64,000 bases of DNA from positions 7,165,961-7,229,960 of the forward strand of contig NZ_JH993797.1 of the NCBI RefSeq assembly GCF_000316115.1, read 5' to 3'. Under the pieces are notes generated by a model that saw only the letters and a list, made by a program, of their open reading frames with translations, was not told where the DNA came from and did not search any database. The DNA is from Leptolyngbya sp. PCC 7375. GTDB taxonomy: Bacteria; Cyanobacteriota; Cyanobacteriia; Phormidesmidales; Phormidesmidaceae. The translations under genes and the position numbers were made by a program. This document shows, in pieces, positions 1 to 8,097 of the stretch (position 1 is the first letter of the stretch; every line of letters starts with the position of its first letter).

Positions 1-723
1 GCCGAGAAACATGATGGTAGGGTCAGGGCAGAGGGATTGTTGCTTGGGAATCGTCACCGCATTGGGCACGCTCACCACGCCCTTTAGCCGTCCTTGCTGA
101 GTCAAATATTGCTGATCCAGCTGAGAGCACACAAATGTGCGTAAAGCTGTTTGCACGCTGCGTCGCTCTCCCCACCAGAGGGCAGGAATTTGCAAGTAAT
201 AAAGCTTTGTCACCAATCGAGTGGGCGGCTGACGAATCTGACGGGCAAACGAAATATGTTCAACATCATCCAGGTCAAAAAATACTGGAGGTAGGGATTG
301 CTGAGTTTGCAAAATTGGTGTCATTGATTCTAGCCGATGGCAAAAAATTGCATCGGGCTGCCGCTCTAGACAAGTCTCTAAAGCCTTTACCTGTTTAGCC
401 GCGCTAGTTGCCACAAAGTTCCCCTGGGCACGATAGTCAAAGATGGGGGCAAACTGTCGCTGCCATTTGGGTCCTGAATTGTCAGCTGTGTGTTGCGGGC
501 ATAGGAACAGATTAATGGGTGCCCCCCAATGTTCTGATAGGGCTTGTTGGTGAGTTGCGATCGCATCCACAGAACAATCGACATCCGCTGGCACATAAAA
601 CAGGACGTCAAGCTGCGCCATCGCCTTCAACGCCTCCAGAAATAAATTAAACCGTCGAAAGGTGCCCTGAACATCTCGTTTAAGATCCGTAGGAAATCGG
701 CAGGAAATAAGTAAGATTCTCAT
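1..723 (-). CDS. Glycosyltransferase, C-terminus beyond window edge (partial)
   Basis: An open frame of 241 codons runs leftward from an ATG at 723 to base 1 without a stop, so the C-terminal half of the protein is missing. The N-terminus MRILLISCRFPT is a typical GT4/GT-B start, and the frame reaches a VPNAV segment and then IMFLG, which resembles the entry to the second Rossmann domain. An FDLDDVEH motif and CHRLESM upstream of it recall the sugar transferases of the PEP-CTERM/exopolysaccharide-associated Stp1 type; that is from memory and unverified. It starts 4 bp after the stop of the preceding glycosyltransferase, so it belongs to the same operon. It probably adds a sugar to the lipid-linked repeat unit on the cytoplasmic face. 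Confidence 0.8.
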   Translation of the reverse strand, partial: MRILLISCRFPTDLKRDVQGTFRRFNLFLEALKAMAQLDVLFYVPADVDCSVDAIATHQQALSEHWGAPINLFLCPQHTADNSGPKWQRQFAPIFDYRAQGNFVATSAAKQVKALETCLERQPDAIFCHRLESMTPILQTQQSLPPVFFDLDDVEHISFARQIRQPPTRLVTKLYYLQIPALWWGERRSVQTALRTFVCSQLDQQYLTQQGRLKGVVSVPNAVTIPKQQSLCPDPTIMFLG

Positions 724-727
724 GGAA

Positions 728-1957
728 CTAAGCACGATCGGTATTTAGCAACGGCGACAACGTTTGGGAAGAACTAGGGACAGCCCGGCAAAGGTATTGC
801 CAAATCTCCATATAGTTCTGGAGCATTTTTTCTTCAGTAAAGTCCTGAGCGCGATCGCAGGCATTATTTGCCATCTGCTTCATCTCGTCAGGATGTTTAA
901 GCGCCCAGCGAACAGACTCCAGCAAATCACAGCTATCCCCTGTTCTGAAAACAAGCCCATGGACTTGATGGTGGATCACTTCTGGAATGCCACTGGCATT
1001 GGAGGTAATAATCGGTAAACCAGACGCCATCGCCTCTGCTATGGCAAATGATTGCCCTCCTTCAAAATGAGTAGGAAATACAAACAAGTCAGATGCTTGT
1101 AACAATTGGGACACATCTGAACGATAGCCTAAAAGAAAGACTTTATCTGTAACCTGATACTCATTTAGTTGACTCTCTAGAGTCTCTCGCAAATCGCCAT
1201 CACCAACCCAAATGAATCGCACATCGGGAAAATCTCGAATAATGTGCGAAATCGCTGGGATTAAGTCACAATGGCCCTTTTGAAAATTCAACCGACCAAC
1301 AGTGATGAGTAACTTGGTCGTATTAGGCAACGTCAGCTCGTCGAGAATTTGCCGACGACATGTTTGCTGCTGAGCAGCCGTTAATGGAAGAGACACATCT
1401 GAGTTAGCACCGTTATAGATACACGTAAGTTCGCTTTCAGGAATTTGAAACAGGTTAGACAGTAAACGTCGATTATTTTGTGAAATCACCACCCACTGTT
1501 GCTGACGAGTTCTAACCCAGTTATAAAGCTTGACTCGCCAACGATTAACCGGTATCTCCAGTGGCAAAACCAAGCCAAATCGTACAACCGTTGGAATCTT
1601 CAACAGTCCACAAGCAAGGATACTGGCAAAACAATATTCTGGAGCAGGCAAGGTGATTTGAACAACATCAGGTTTAAGTGTCATCAACAACCGTAGTGTT
1701 CTAAAAAAACGAGGCATATGTCGAGCGATGCCTGGCAGCCAGTTTCTATCTTCAGCGATGGAGAGTGGGTGATAGGTTACCCCACTGTCAACAAAATCTT
1801 GAATCAGTGACGTTGTCCCGTCCACATTAGGAAACGCAGCATGCACATCCCATCCATGCTTTACAGCCCCTCCGGAAACAGTTAGGTTATATTGCTCCAC
1901 ACCTCCACGTAATGTGGAGGGGAAAATCATGAGTAGCTTCTTAGGACTAGATTCCAT
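728..1957 (-). CDS. GT4-family glycosyltransferase (409 aa)
   Basis: This is a retaining GT-B glycosyltransferase, probably adding a sugar to a lipid-linked exopolysaccharide repeat. The N-terminal domain has the glycine-rich acceptor loop LRGGVEQYN. The C-terminal domain begins with VGRLNFQKG, near residue 222, and has the nucleotide-sugar signature EGGQSFAIAEAMASG (E-x7-E pattern), followed by PEVIHH. The length is normal for GT4. It lies between two other glycosyltransferases: the next gene starts 4 bp downstream and the previous gene ends about 50 bp upstream, so it is co-transcribed. The donor and acceptor cannot be told from sequence. Confidence 0.9.
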   Translation of the reverse strand: MESSPKKLLMIFPSTLRGGVEQYNLTVSGGAVKHGWDVHAAFPNVDGTTSLIQDFVDSGVTYHPLSIAEDRNWLPGIARHMPRFFRTLRLLMTLKPDVVQITLPAPEYCFASILACGLLKIPTVVRFGLVLPLEIPVNRWRVKLYNWVRTRQQQWVVISQNNRRLLSNLFQIPESELTCIYNGANSDVSLPLTAAQQQTCRRQILDELTLPNTTKLLITVGRLNFQKGHCDLIPAISHIIRDFPDVRFIWVGDGDLRETLESQLNEYQVTDKVFLLGYRSDVSQLLQASDLFVFPTHFEGGQSFAIAEAMASGLPIITSNASGIPEVIHHQVHGLVFRTGDSCDLLESVRWALKHPDEMKQMANNACDRAQDFTEEKMLQNYMEIWQYLCRAVPSSSQTLSPLLNTDRA

Positions 1958-2007
1958 CGATGTAATAATACGCTAAATAGTTCTCTAACCTACGCCTGGC
2001 AAAGGAT

Positions 2008-3411
2008 TCATCTCTGCCCAGAAATATTTGTCGTCCCCATGACTAGCGGTCCTGTAAAGGGCTTGCCATCATCTGCCTTATTCAAAACATTAAGAATTAG
2101 CGTTGCCAATTCATCTCCCCGCTTAGAATAACTAATCTTTCTCTGCGTCTCGACCCTATCGACTACTAACGTTTCACCCGCCATATGTTTAGCCGCTAGT
2201 TGCTCAAGCACCTGAGCCATCGCCTCCACATCAAAGGGATTAACTAAATGCACACCTGGCTTATCACTCAAATAGTTGTGATTCTCACCGGGCGGCACAG
2301 CTGCTAAAATGGGTCGGTCAGTCATCAAATACTCGTAGGTTTTGAGCGATATGCGATCGCCAGGAGTTCCGTCAAGACGATCGGGTAAAGGCATAAATAA
2401 CAAATTTGCCGATTGCAGTTTCTGGAGTGCGTCACTGTATGGCACCGGTCCGGTTACAGTCACCACATCAGATAGGTCCTGATCCTTTAAAACAGCTGAC
2501 GCTGATTCAAATTTATTGCCGTAGATCTTTAATTTGATCTTACCTGCCCAATCAGGATTCTGAGCAACAACCTGTTTAATAGCACGACCAATAAAGATAG
2601 GGCTTGAGCTAGCAGGGTTAACGTTGACATTAAAGTACCGCCCCCAGTTCATCCATGCATGACGTAGCTTCTTAATAACGCTCTGCTTCGGGAAGTCTAA
2701 AAACTCTTCCCAGCCTGTCATACCACCTGTGAAGACAATTTTAAAATCATTTGAGACAGCGTTACTGCCAATAACCCCTTGAAAATCTTGAGGATCAGCC
2801 CCGCCACGGATAAGGTGAAATTTAGAATGTTGCTCTTTAGTCTGTCTAGAACATACCTGTTCTAAACTTAGTTGTGATACATAAACAATAGCATCAGACT
2901 GTCTAACATAAATGTCTTCGAGCCAACGGTTGAGATAGTAGTGAAGTTTAGTTGGAAAAACCGCATAGAGATCATCACAGGTTGAAGGTTCACAGACATT
3001 AATAATCAGAGGTTTACCCGTTAGCCATTTCAGCAAAATACCAATGAGGCCTGCAGAATAGGGTTTAAGGAAGACAATTATTACATCAATATCATAGGTT
3101 TTGATAACGTTGACGCCTTTGAAAACAGCAGGCAACAACCAAAAAATATCTTCATCAGGCCAGACAAACCAATCTAGAAGCTTGCCAAACTTAAGCGCTC
3201 TAATAAAATTAAGCAGTTTTTCAGGCAGCCAAGATCGAACAACATGAATCTGGGTGCGCTCTAGCGCTGCATCCTGGTTACCAGATAAAACATGGACCTG
3301 CCAAGCATCTGGCAGATACTTGAGTGTTTTACTAGAACGAATGGCAGTGGGGGTCGATTCTGGTGGGAACTTCTGGGATATTGATAAAATCTTTTTGTGA
3401 AAATTACCCAT
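2008..3411 (-). CDS. Glycosyltransferase, GT-B fold (467 aa)
   Basis: This is a divergent GT-B glycosyltransferase of the exopolysaccharide operon. The N-terminus (ILSISQKFPPES) and the C-terminal half (VTVTGPVPYSDAL, NLLFMPLPD, LKTYEYLMTDRPILA) match GT4-like enzymes such as WbuB/Fuc4NAc-type transferases. The open frame could begin at 3441, but I prefer the ATG at 3411. It has AAAGAGG nine bases upstream and then begins MGNFHKKIL, whereas 3441 would overlap the upstream gene and add ten residues unlike the family. The Shine-Dalgarno sequence overlaps the stop codon of the pyruvyl transferase gene, which suggests translational coupling. Substrate unknown. Confidence 0.82.
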   Translation of the reverse strand: MGNFHKKILSISQKFPPESTPTAIRSSKTLKYLPDAWQVHVLSGNQDAALERTQIHVVRSWLPEKLLNFIRALKFGKLLDWFVWPDEDIFWLLPAVFKGVNVIKTYDIDVIIVFLKPYSAGLIGILLKWLTGKPLIINVCEPSTCDDLYAVFPTKLHYYLNRWLEDIYVRQSDAIVYVSQLSLEQVCSRQTKEQHSKFHLIRGGADPQDFQGVIGSNAVSNDFKIVFTGGMTGWEEFLDFPKQSVIKKLRHAWMNWGRYFNVNVNPASSSPIFIGRAIKQVVAQNPDWAGKIKLKIYGNKFESASAVLKDQDLSDVVTVTGPVPYSDALQKLQSANLLFMPLPDRLDGTPGDRISLKTYEYLMTDRPILAAVPPGENHNYLSDKPGVHLVNPFDVEAMAQVLEQLAAKHMAGETLVVDRVETQRKISYSKRGDELATLILNVLNKADDGKPFTGPLVMGTTNISGQR

Positions 3412-3420
3412 GACTATAAA

Positions 3421-3427
3421 CCTCTTT
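3421..3427 (-). promoter_or_regulatory. Shine-Dalgarno AAAGAGG deciding the 3411 start
   Basis: On the minus strand AAAGAGG is followed by nine bases and then ATG at 3411. It overlaps the TAA of the upstream gene (3426-3428). This supports the internal start over the longer frame from 3441. Confidence 0.6.
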
Positions 3428-4526
3428 AGACAGGCAAACAAACGCTATTGAAAGCTTTCGCTAAGAAGGCTTTTGAGTTATCAATTTGAGGGCTGAGCTT
3501 TTTATAAACAAAATCATAATCAATTTGTGACCTATCAACCTTGTAGTCACCCGTCAAATCAGTAATAATGCGTCCCTTTAGATCCAATGGAGTTAGCAGA
3601 TCAAATACCTTATTACGTTTTCCTTTACCCACAAAGACCGTAAAATCCTTCCGAAAGAGAAGTGAAAAAATAGTGCCATGAAATGTATTTGTAAAAACAT
3701 ACGATGCATGTTTGAAATAACCTATCCATTCGCTGGGATGAACAGAAATAAAGCTATCATCGGCAATATCCCAAGCATCGCCAATGGAAATCACCTTGAG
3801 ATCTTTTGATTCAGCAATCTCCTGAATAGCCTTTCTCTGTGTATGACCTAATTCTTTATGGTTGTAAACTAACAGATATGGCTTTTCTGCTTTAGGTGGC
3901 ACCAAAACATCTTCATAGTCAACTAAAAACGTAGGATCTAGAACTTTAGCTGGCGCTATACCACATTCTTCTTGAATCACTTTTGCACTGTGATAGTCTC
4001 GAACTGACACATGGTCAAATTCTGCAAGCAGCTTCGATATCCGTTCTTTATTTTCCTTAAATGATTGGGTCCCACCAACACTGGGTGCATAACTCACTTT
4101 GAGGCAATTATCAGCTTGCCCAAAAAAGTCAAGGAAGTAGGAAGCATCAAACCCACGAAATTTTGTGTCTAGGCACCAAACTTGATCGCTACCCGTAATC
4201 ACTGCATCGTAATTAGAAACTTCAAAGATTTCTCGCAGTTTATCGCTTGAGTAGCACTTCGACTTACTAAGGCTCAATGAAGAGACTAAGAATTTGCGCA
4301 TTTGAAGCGCCTTCAAAATATGCTTATGAAAGTCTATATTCCAATCAAGTTTTCTGTTGCGGATAGGCAGCAGTTGCTTCAGATAAAAAGCAACTGCTCC
4401 TTTAGGTCTATAGTCAATGACTTCTACAGTATGTCCCCATGAAGCTAGCGTTTTTGACAGCGCATAGGCTTGCAAAGTCGCGCCGTAGTTCGTTGTGTGA
4501 TGAAAGGTAATAATGCCAATTTTCAT
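3426..4526 (-). CDS. Polysaccharide pyruvyl transferase family protein (366 aa)
   Basis: The protein belongs to the polysaccharide pyruvyl transferase family (PF04230), which transfers pyruvate from phosphoenolpyruvate to a sugar as a ketal and so adds negative charge to the polymer. Visible landmarks are the N-terminal MKIGIITFHHTTNYGA, where NYGA is common in the family, GSDQVW near residues 139-144, SYAPSVGG, the SVRDYHSAK helix and VLDPTFLVD. FTNTFHGTIFSL near residue 277 is the family's conserved His-Gly loop. Length is normal. It overlaps the next gene's Shine-Dalgarno region and follows the MurB-like gene by 47 bp. It implies a pyruvylated, acidic exopolysaccharide. Confidence 0.9.
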   Translation of the reverse strand: MKIGIITFHHTTNYGATLQAYALSKTLASWGHTVEVIDYRPKGAVAFYLKQLLPIRNRKLDWNIDFHKHILKALQMRKFLVSSLSLSKSKCYSSDKLREIFEVSNYDAVITGSDQVWCLDTKFRGFDASYFLDFFGQADNCLKVSYAPSVGGTQSFKENKERISKLLAEFDHVSVRDYHSAKVIQEECGIAPAKVLDPTFLVDYEDVLVPPKAEKPYLLVYNHKELGHTQRKAIQEIAESKDLKVISIGDAWDIADDSFISVHPSEWIGYFKHASYVFTNTFHGTIFSLLFRKDFTVFVGKGKRNKVFDLLTPLDLKGRIITDLTGDYKVDRSQIDYDFVYKKLSPQIDNSKAFLAKAFNSVCLPV

Positions 4527-4573
4527 AGTGTTGCTTATAAAAAAGCGATACGACTGTTTGTTTTATTTTTCTG

Positions 4574-5428
4574 TTACTCAATGACGATGACTTCTAGCTC
4601 AATTTTTTTACCAAGAAAAGCATGCAAAATTTGAGCCATTGAAATTAAAAATCTAATGGGCAAGCTACTTTTTGACTTATTTAGAATCCAATTGGTCGTT
4701 TTCTTAGAGAACGCGGATTGCCCAATGGATAACCCTTCTAATTTTCTCAAGATTCGGTAGTCAGCCTGCTTAAAAACCGATCCACAGTTTGGGGCTGAAT
4801 AGTCTTGAAACTCTTTTGACCATTTTTTTCGTTCTAATATTGGGTCAGACTGAAAATTGATGGATTCAAATTTAAATATCGCCTTGAGAATTAGCTTATT
4901 CTGAATACCTGTAAAAGTAGTTTGCCGATATCCTTTAACAATCTCATTGGGCTGTAGAGTTTTTATTTCATTTTGCTCAAAATCAAAGAAGGTAACACTC
5001 TCTACAAAGTCATAAACTGTCATATTTTGTTGTCGACCACGACCAGCATTCATGGCCAAAGCACCACCAATGGTGGCTGGCACTGATGATAAATAGTAGA
5101 AAGATTCTAGAGATTGATCATAGCAGTATCTCAGTACATCTATCACCTGTGTGGAGGAGGAGATCTCGAACCGTCCTTCTCCTAAAACCTTAATATCTTT
5201 ATTGAGCTTATTTTTTAATACTAGAGACGATATTTTTCTTGACTTAAAGAGGACATTGGAGCCATTGCCTAAAACATATAAAGGCACGCCACGCTCTTGA
5301 GCCCACTGACAATATTGAATGAACTCATCTACAGTATGAAATTCACCATATTTTTCAAAATGATGTTTTGTTCTATAGAAAGATAATTTATCAGTATCTA
5401 GCGAGTTTATTGGTGACTTCATAATCAA
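4574..5428 (-). CDS. MurB-like FAD-binding oxidoreductase in exopolysaccharide operon (284 aa)
   Basis: The sequence has the FAD-binding landmarks of UDP-N-acetylenolpyruvylglucosamine reductase. They are VLGNGSNVLF (residues ~52-61), SVPATIGGALAMNAGRG, a KGYRQTTF segment corresponding to the usual Y-R-x-S/T-x-F region, CGSVFK with the Ser at the position of the proton-donating Ser of MurB, and a C-terminal IELEV stretch where MurB has its conserved Glu. The length (284 aa) is near the short type II MurB enzymes. It sits between a flippase and a pyruvyl transferase, not in a mur/fts cluster, so I infer a dedicated paralogue that may make a lactyl- or muramic-acid-like sugar for the polymer. 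It could instead be the cell's only MurB; the rest of the genome would tell. The gene looks AT-rich next to the rest of the operon. Confidence 0.78.
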   Translation of the reverse strand: MIMKSPINSLDTDKLSFYRTKHHFEKYGEFHTVDEFIQYCQWAQERGVPLYVLGNGSNVLFKSRKISSLVLKNKLNKDIKVLGEGRFEISSSTQVIDVLRYCYDQSLESFYYLSSVPATIGGALAMNAGRGRQQNMTVYDFVESVTFFDFEQNEIKTLQPNEIVKGYRQTTFTGIQNKLILKAIFKFESINFQSDPILERKKWSKEFQDYSAPNCGSVFKQADYRILRKLEGLSIGQSAFSKKTTNWILNKSKSSLPIRFLISMAQILHAFLGKKIELEVIVIE

Positions 5429-5497
5429 AAGATCCTTATACAGCTGATGACGATCGATTCAAGCTTATATAGTTTTATTTAAAAGGTAAGGCATACC

Positions 5498-6961
5498 TCA
5501 ATCCCGTTTCTGTGTGGATCTTGGCAGTGAAGACAATGCCAGTTTATAGGTTTGATTAAACAGATTAGGAGATAGAATCATTACGCAAGATAGGTATGTA
5601 AGTACTCCTATTGCTAGATAGACGGCAAGCGCTGCATATGAGTTAGTCCAGCCACTCAATATCTGTTTAGCTCCCAAGATAAAAATCACCATTAATAGGC
5701 TGCTGATAAGTGGAGTTGTATATTGCAGAAAATATTTTTTGAAGTCTATTTGTATTAATTTTCTCACCATACCTAAGAATATAGGTGAGAAGGAGTAAAC
5801 ACAGAGGGCATAAGATAAGGCAACTGCGGTTATTCCCCACCGAACGGCTACAAAGAAACCAGCAATATTACAAAGGGTAATCAAAAAGACAACCCGTAAT
5901 CGCCATAAAGGTTTATTCATAGCTAAGAGAACCGTTCCAGCAAAGTATTGCACCGATTGAAGAATGCCGATTAGTGCAAGAATGCGCATAACTGGAACGC
6001 TAGGTAGCCACTCTTCTCCAAACAAAGTCTGTATTAACTCTGGTGCGAGAACAACAACTCCTAAAAATGCAGGGAACGAAACTAAGCTGGTGTACCGTGT
6101 AACCCTGTAAAAAGCATCCCTCATTCTCGCTGGCTGTTTTTGCAGCTTAGAAAATGTAGGAAGTGCCACTTGAGTAGTCACACTGGTCAATAGCTTAATC
6201 ATAATCAGCAGCAGTCGATAGGCTACGTTGTAATAGCCTAGGGCAACGGCTCCTAAAAAATAGCCAATCAATAAATCATCCGAGCGTCGGTTAAAGAAAT
6301 CGAGAAAGTTAAAGCCAATGATATTGATACCAAATGAGAAGAGTTCTCTAAAATGTTGAGGAGAAAACCTAAATCCTGGTCGCCAGTCGCTCGACCCCCA
6401 CAACATCAAGGCACCGGTTGAGCCAAATACTATTTCCTTAATGACTAGGCTCCAGACGCCCAATCCCATGATGGCAGCTCCAATTCCGGCTACCCCACAG
6501 GCTGCTGTTGCCACTAAAGAACGTGCTGCAAAAACCTTAAACTGCATATTGCGTTGCAAGATTGCAGACTGCACGCTACTTAGCCCTGCAAACAGAAAAC
6601 TGATGGACATCCACCGAATAATCGGTGCTAGCTCTGGCTCACTATAAAAGTTTGCAACAGCTCCAGCTCCAGCTACAACAGCTAAAAGGAATAATGCCCC
6701 CATCAATACACTGGTCCAAAAAGCTGTATCTAGATGCTCCGGCTCCAGCTTATCTTTTTGAATAATGGCTTGAGCAAAGCCTTGATCCAAAAAGATCTGC
6801 ATAAAATACATAAATACATTTGCCAGAGCCACTAAACCAAAGGCTTCAGCACCGAGCAGCCGAGCTAGCAACAGAAAAATTACAGTTGAGACAAGCTGAG
6901 CTCCCCATTTTTCTATAGCGGACCACATTGCCCCTTGAATTGCTTTCTGTCGCAAACTCAT
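5498..6961 (-). CDS. Wzx/WzxC-like lipid-linked oligosaccharide flippase (487 aa)
   Basis: This is a MOP-superfamily polysaccharide flippase of the WzxC/polysaccharide-biosynthesis type. It would move the undecaprenyl-diphosphate-linked repeat unit from the cytoplasmic to the periplasmic face of the inner membrane. The N-terminus MSLRQKAIQGAMWSAIEKWG is characteristic of this group, followed by about 12-14 hydrophobic segments and the FLDQGFAQAIIQ loop after the second helix. Length is typical. The basic C-terminus (SLPRSTQKRD) is cytoplasmic. Its place between the initiating transferase and the tailoring genes fits a Wzx/Wzy-dependent pathway. Confidence 0.92.
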   Translation of the reverse strand: MSLRQKAIQGAMWSAIEKWGAQLVSTVIFLLLARLLGAEAFGLVALANVFMYFMQIFLDQGFAQAIIQKDKLEPEHLDTAFWTSVLMGALFLLAVVAGAGAVANFYSEPELAPIIRWMSISFLFAGLSSVQSAILQRNMQFKVFAARSLVATAACGVAGIGAAIMGLGVWSLVIKEIVFGSTGALMLWGSSDWRPGFRFSPQHFRELFSFGINIIGFNFLDFFNRRSDDLLIGYFLGAVALGYYNVAYRLLLIMIKLLTSVTTQVALPTFSKLQKQPARMRDAFYRVTRYTSLVSFPAFLGVVVLAPELIQTLFGEEWLPSVPVMRILALIGILQSVQYFAGTVLLAMNKPLWRLRVVFLITLCNIAGFFVAVRWGITAVALSYALCVYSFSPIFLGMVRKLIQIDFKKYFLQYTTPLISSLLMVIFILGAKQILSGWTNSYAALAVYLAIGVLTYLSCVMILSPNLFNQTYKLALSSLPRSTQKRD

Positions 6962-7009
6962 AAGAAACTACCCATATCTAGAAAAGGAACAAGTCAAGTA
7001 AGCAATACG

Positions 7010-7942
7010 TTAGAACGCACCAAATCCAGTTACGACTTTAGGAACTGTCATTAACAACAGTTTTAAATCTTCCTGGAATGTCCACTGTCGAAGGTAATCC
7101 AAATCCATGCGGTTGACCGATGTCAGATCGCAGCCTTTAGAGCGGGTAGTGACCTGCCACATGCCGGTCATACCAGGTAACGCTCTCAATCGTCTCCGCA
7201 ATACTGGCTCAATCCGTACCGCATCATAGAGAGCCCAGGGTCTTGGTCCCACTAAGCTCATCTCACCGCGCAACACGTTAATCAGTTGGGGTAGCTCATC
7301 TAAGCTAAATTTTCGTAGCCAATGACCCACCCGTGTCACCCGTGGATCTTTTTCCAGTTTATGCAGGCCGGTCTGATTTCCCATGACCTTATGGTGCCGT
7401 GCCTCAGCATCTGTCTCCATACTGCGAAATTTGCAAATCTGAAACAGTCTTCCTTGATAGCCAACTCGCCACTGGCGAAATAAAATAGGCCCACGGGAAT
7501 CTAATCGAACCCATAACGCTAATAGTCCCATTAACGGACTGAGTAGAATACATAGGATAGATGCCACTAGCCAATCTGCCAGCCGTTTTACTCGCCAGAG
7601 TATGGGCTGTCGAGCCTGGGGTAAATCGGGAGCTAAAGGTACTCTCAAATAAACCTGCTTGTTAGTCGCACTACAGATATCTGCCCAGGCAGTAAACTTT
7701 GATGATTCTAATTGTGGGTCAAGGTATACTCGCTTGACAGGTGAGCGGCGCAGACAGTCTCGCAACCACACTTTATTGCTGAGAGCAGGAATCTCGGGTT
7801 CTAATTTAGATGAGCGAGGCTTTACGATTAATGCATCTTTTTCCCAAATCAATGTGCAGTTTTCAAATGCAGATGGTGTTCTCTGGGTAGGTGGCACTTG
7901 AAAAACAATGGGAGCCTTTAATAAAACTGTAGAGGTTGTCAT
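7010..7942 (-). CDS. Initiating sugar-phosphate transferase, WcaJ/PF02397 type (310 aa)
   Basis: This bacterial sugar transferase starts each repeat by moving a hexose-1-phosphate from a UDP-sugar to undecaprenyl phosphate. One hydrophobic segment follows KRLADWLVAS (about residues 127-155), then come the cytosolic catalytic motifs GPILFRQWRVG, CKFRSM, DPRVTRVG, RKFSLDELPQL and GEMSLVGPRP (the invariant RPxxxxE-type region reads RPWALYD here). It lacks the four extra N-terminal membrane helices of classical WbaP. Instead residues 1-125 form a soluble region with no domain I recognise, resembling heterocyst-polysaccharide HepC-like proteins of cyanobacteria. The C-terminal VTGFGAF is family-typical. 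Confidence 0.93.
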   Translation of the reverse strand: MTTSTVLLKAPIVFQVPPTQRTPSAFENCTLIWEKDALIVKPRSSKLEPEIPALSNKVWLRDCLRRSPVKRVYLDPQLESSKFTAWADICSATNKQVYLRVPLAPDLPQARQPILWRVKRLADWLVASILCILLSPLMGLLALWVRLDSRGPILFRQWRVGYQGRLFQICKFRSMETDAEARHHKVMGNQTGLHKLEKDPRVTRVGHWLRKFSLDELPQLINVLRGEMSLVGPRPWALYDAVRIEPVLRRRLRALPGMTGMWQVTTRSKGCDLTSVNRMDLDYLRQWTFQEDLKLLLMTVPKVVTGFGAF

Positions 7943-8097
7943 ACGTCTGAAGAGTCTCTTAATAGAAAGCCTGATTCAAGTTAAGCCTGTTGCCTAAAAA
8001 CTTGTCTTAGATAAACTTATAGCAAATAAATCTCCATTTGGGATGTCCGATTAACTACAATTGTGCCAATTCAGTGACTAAACTAGTGGAGTAAAGT

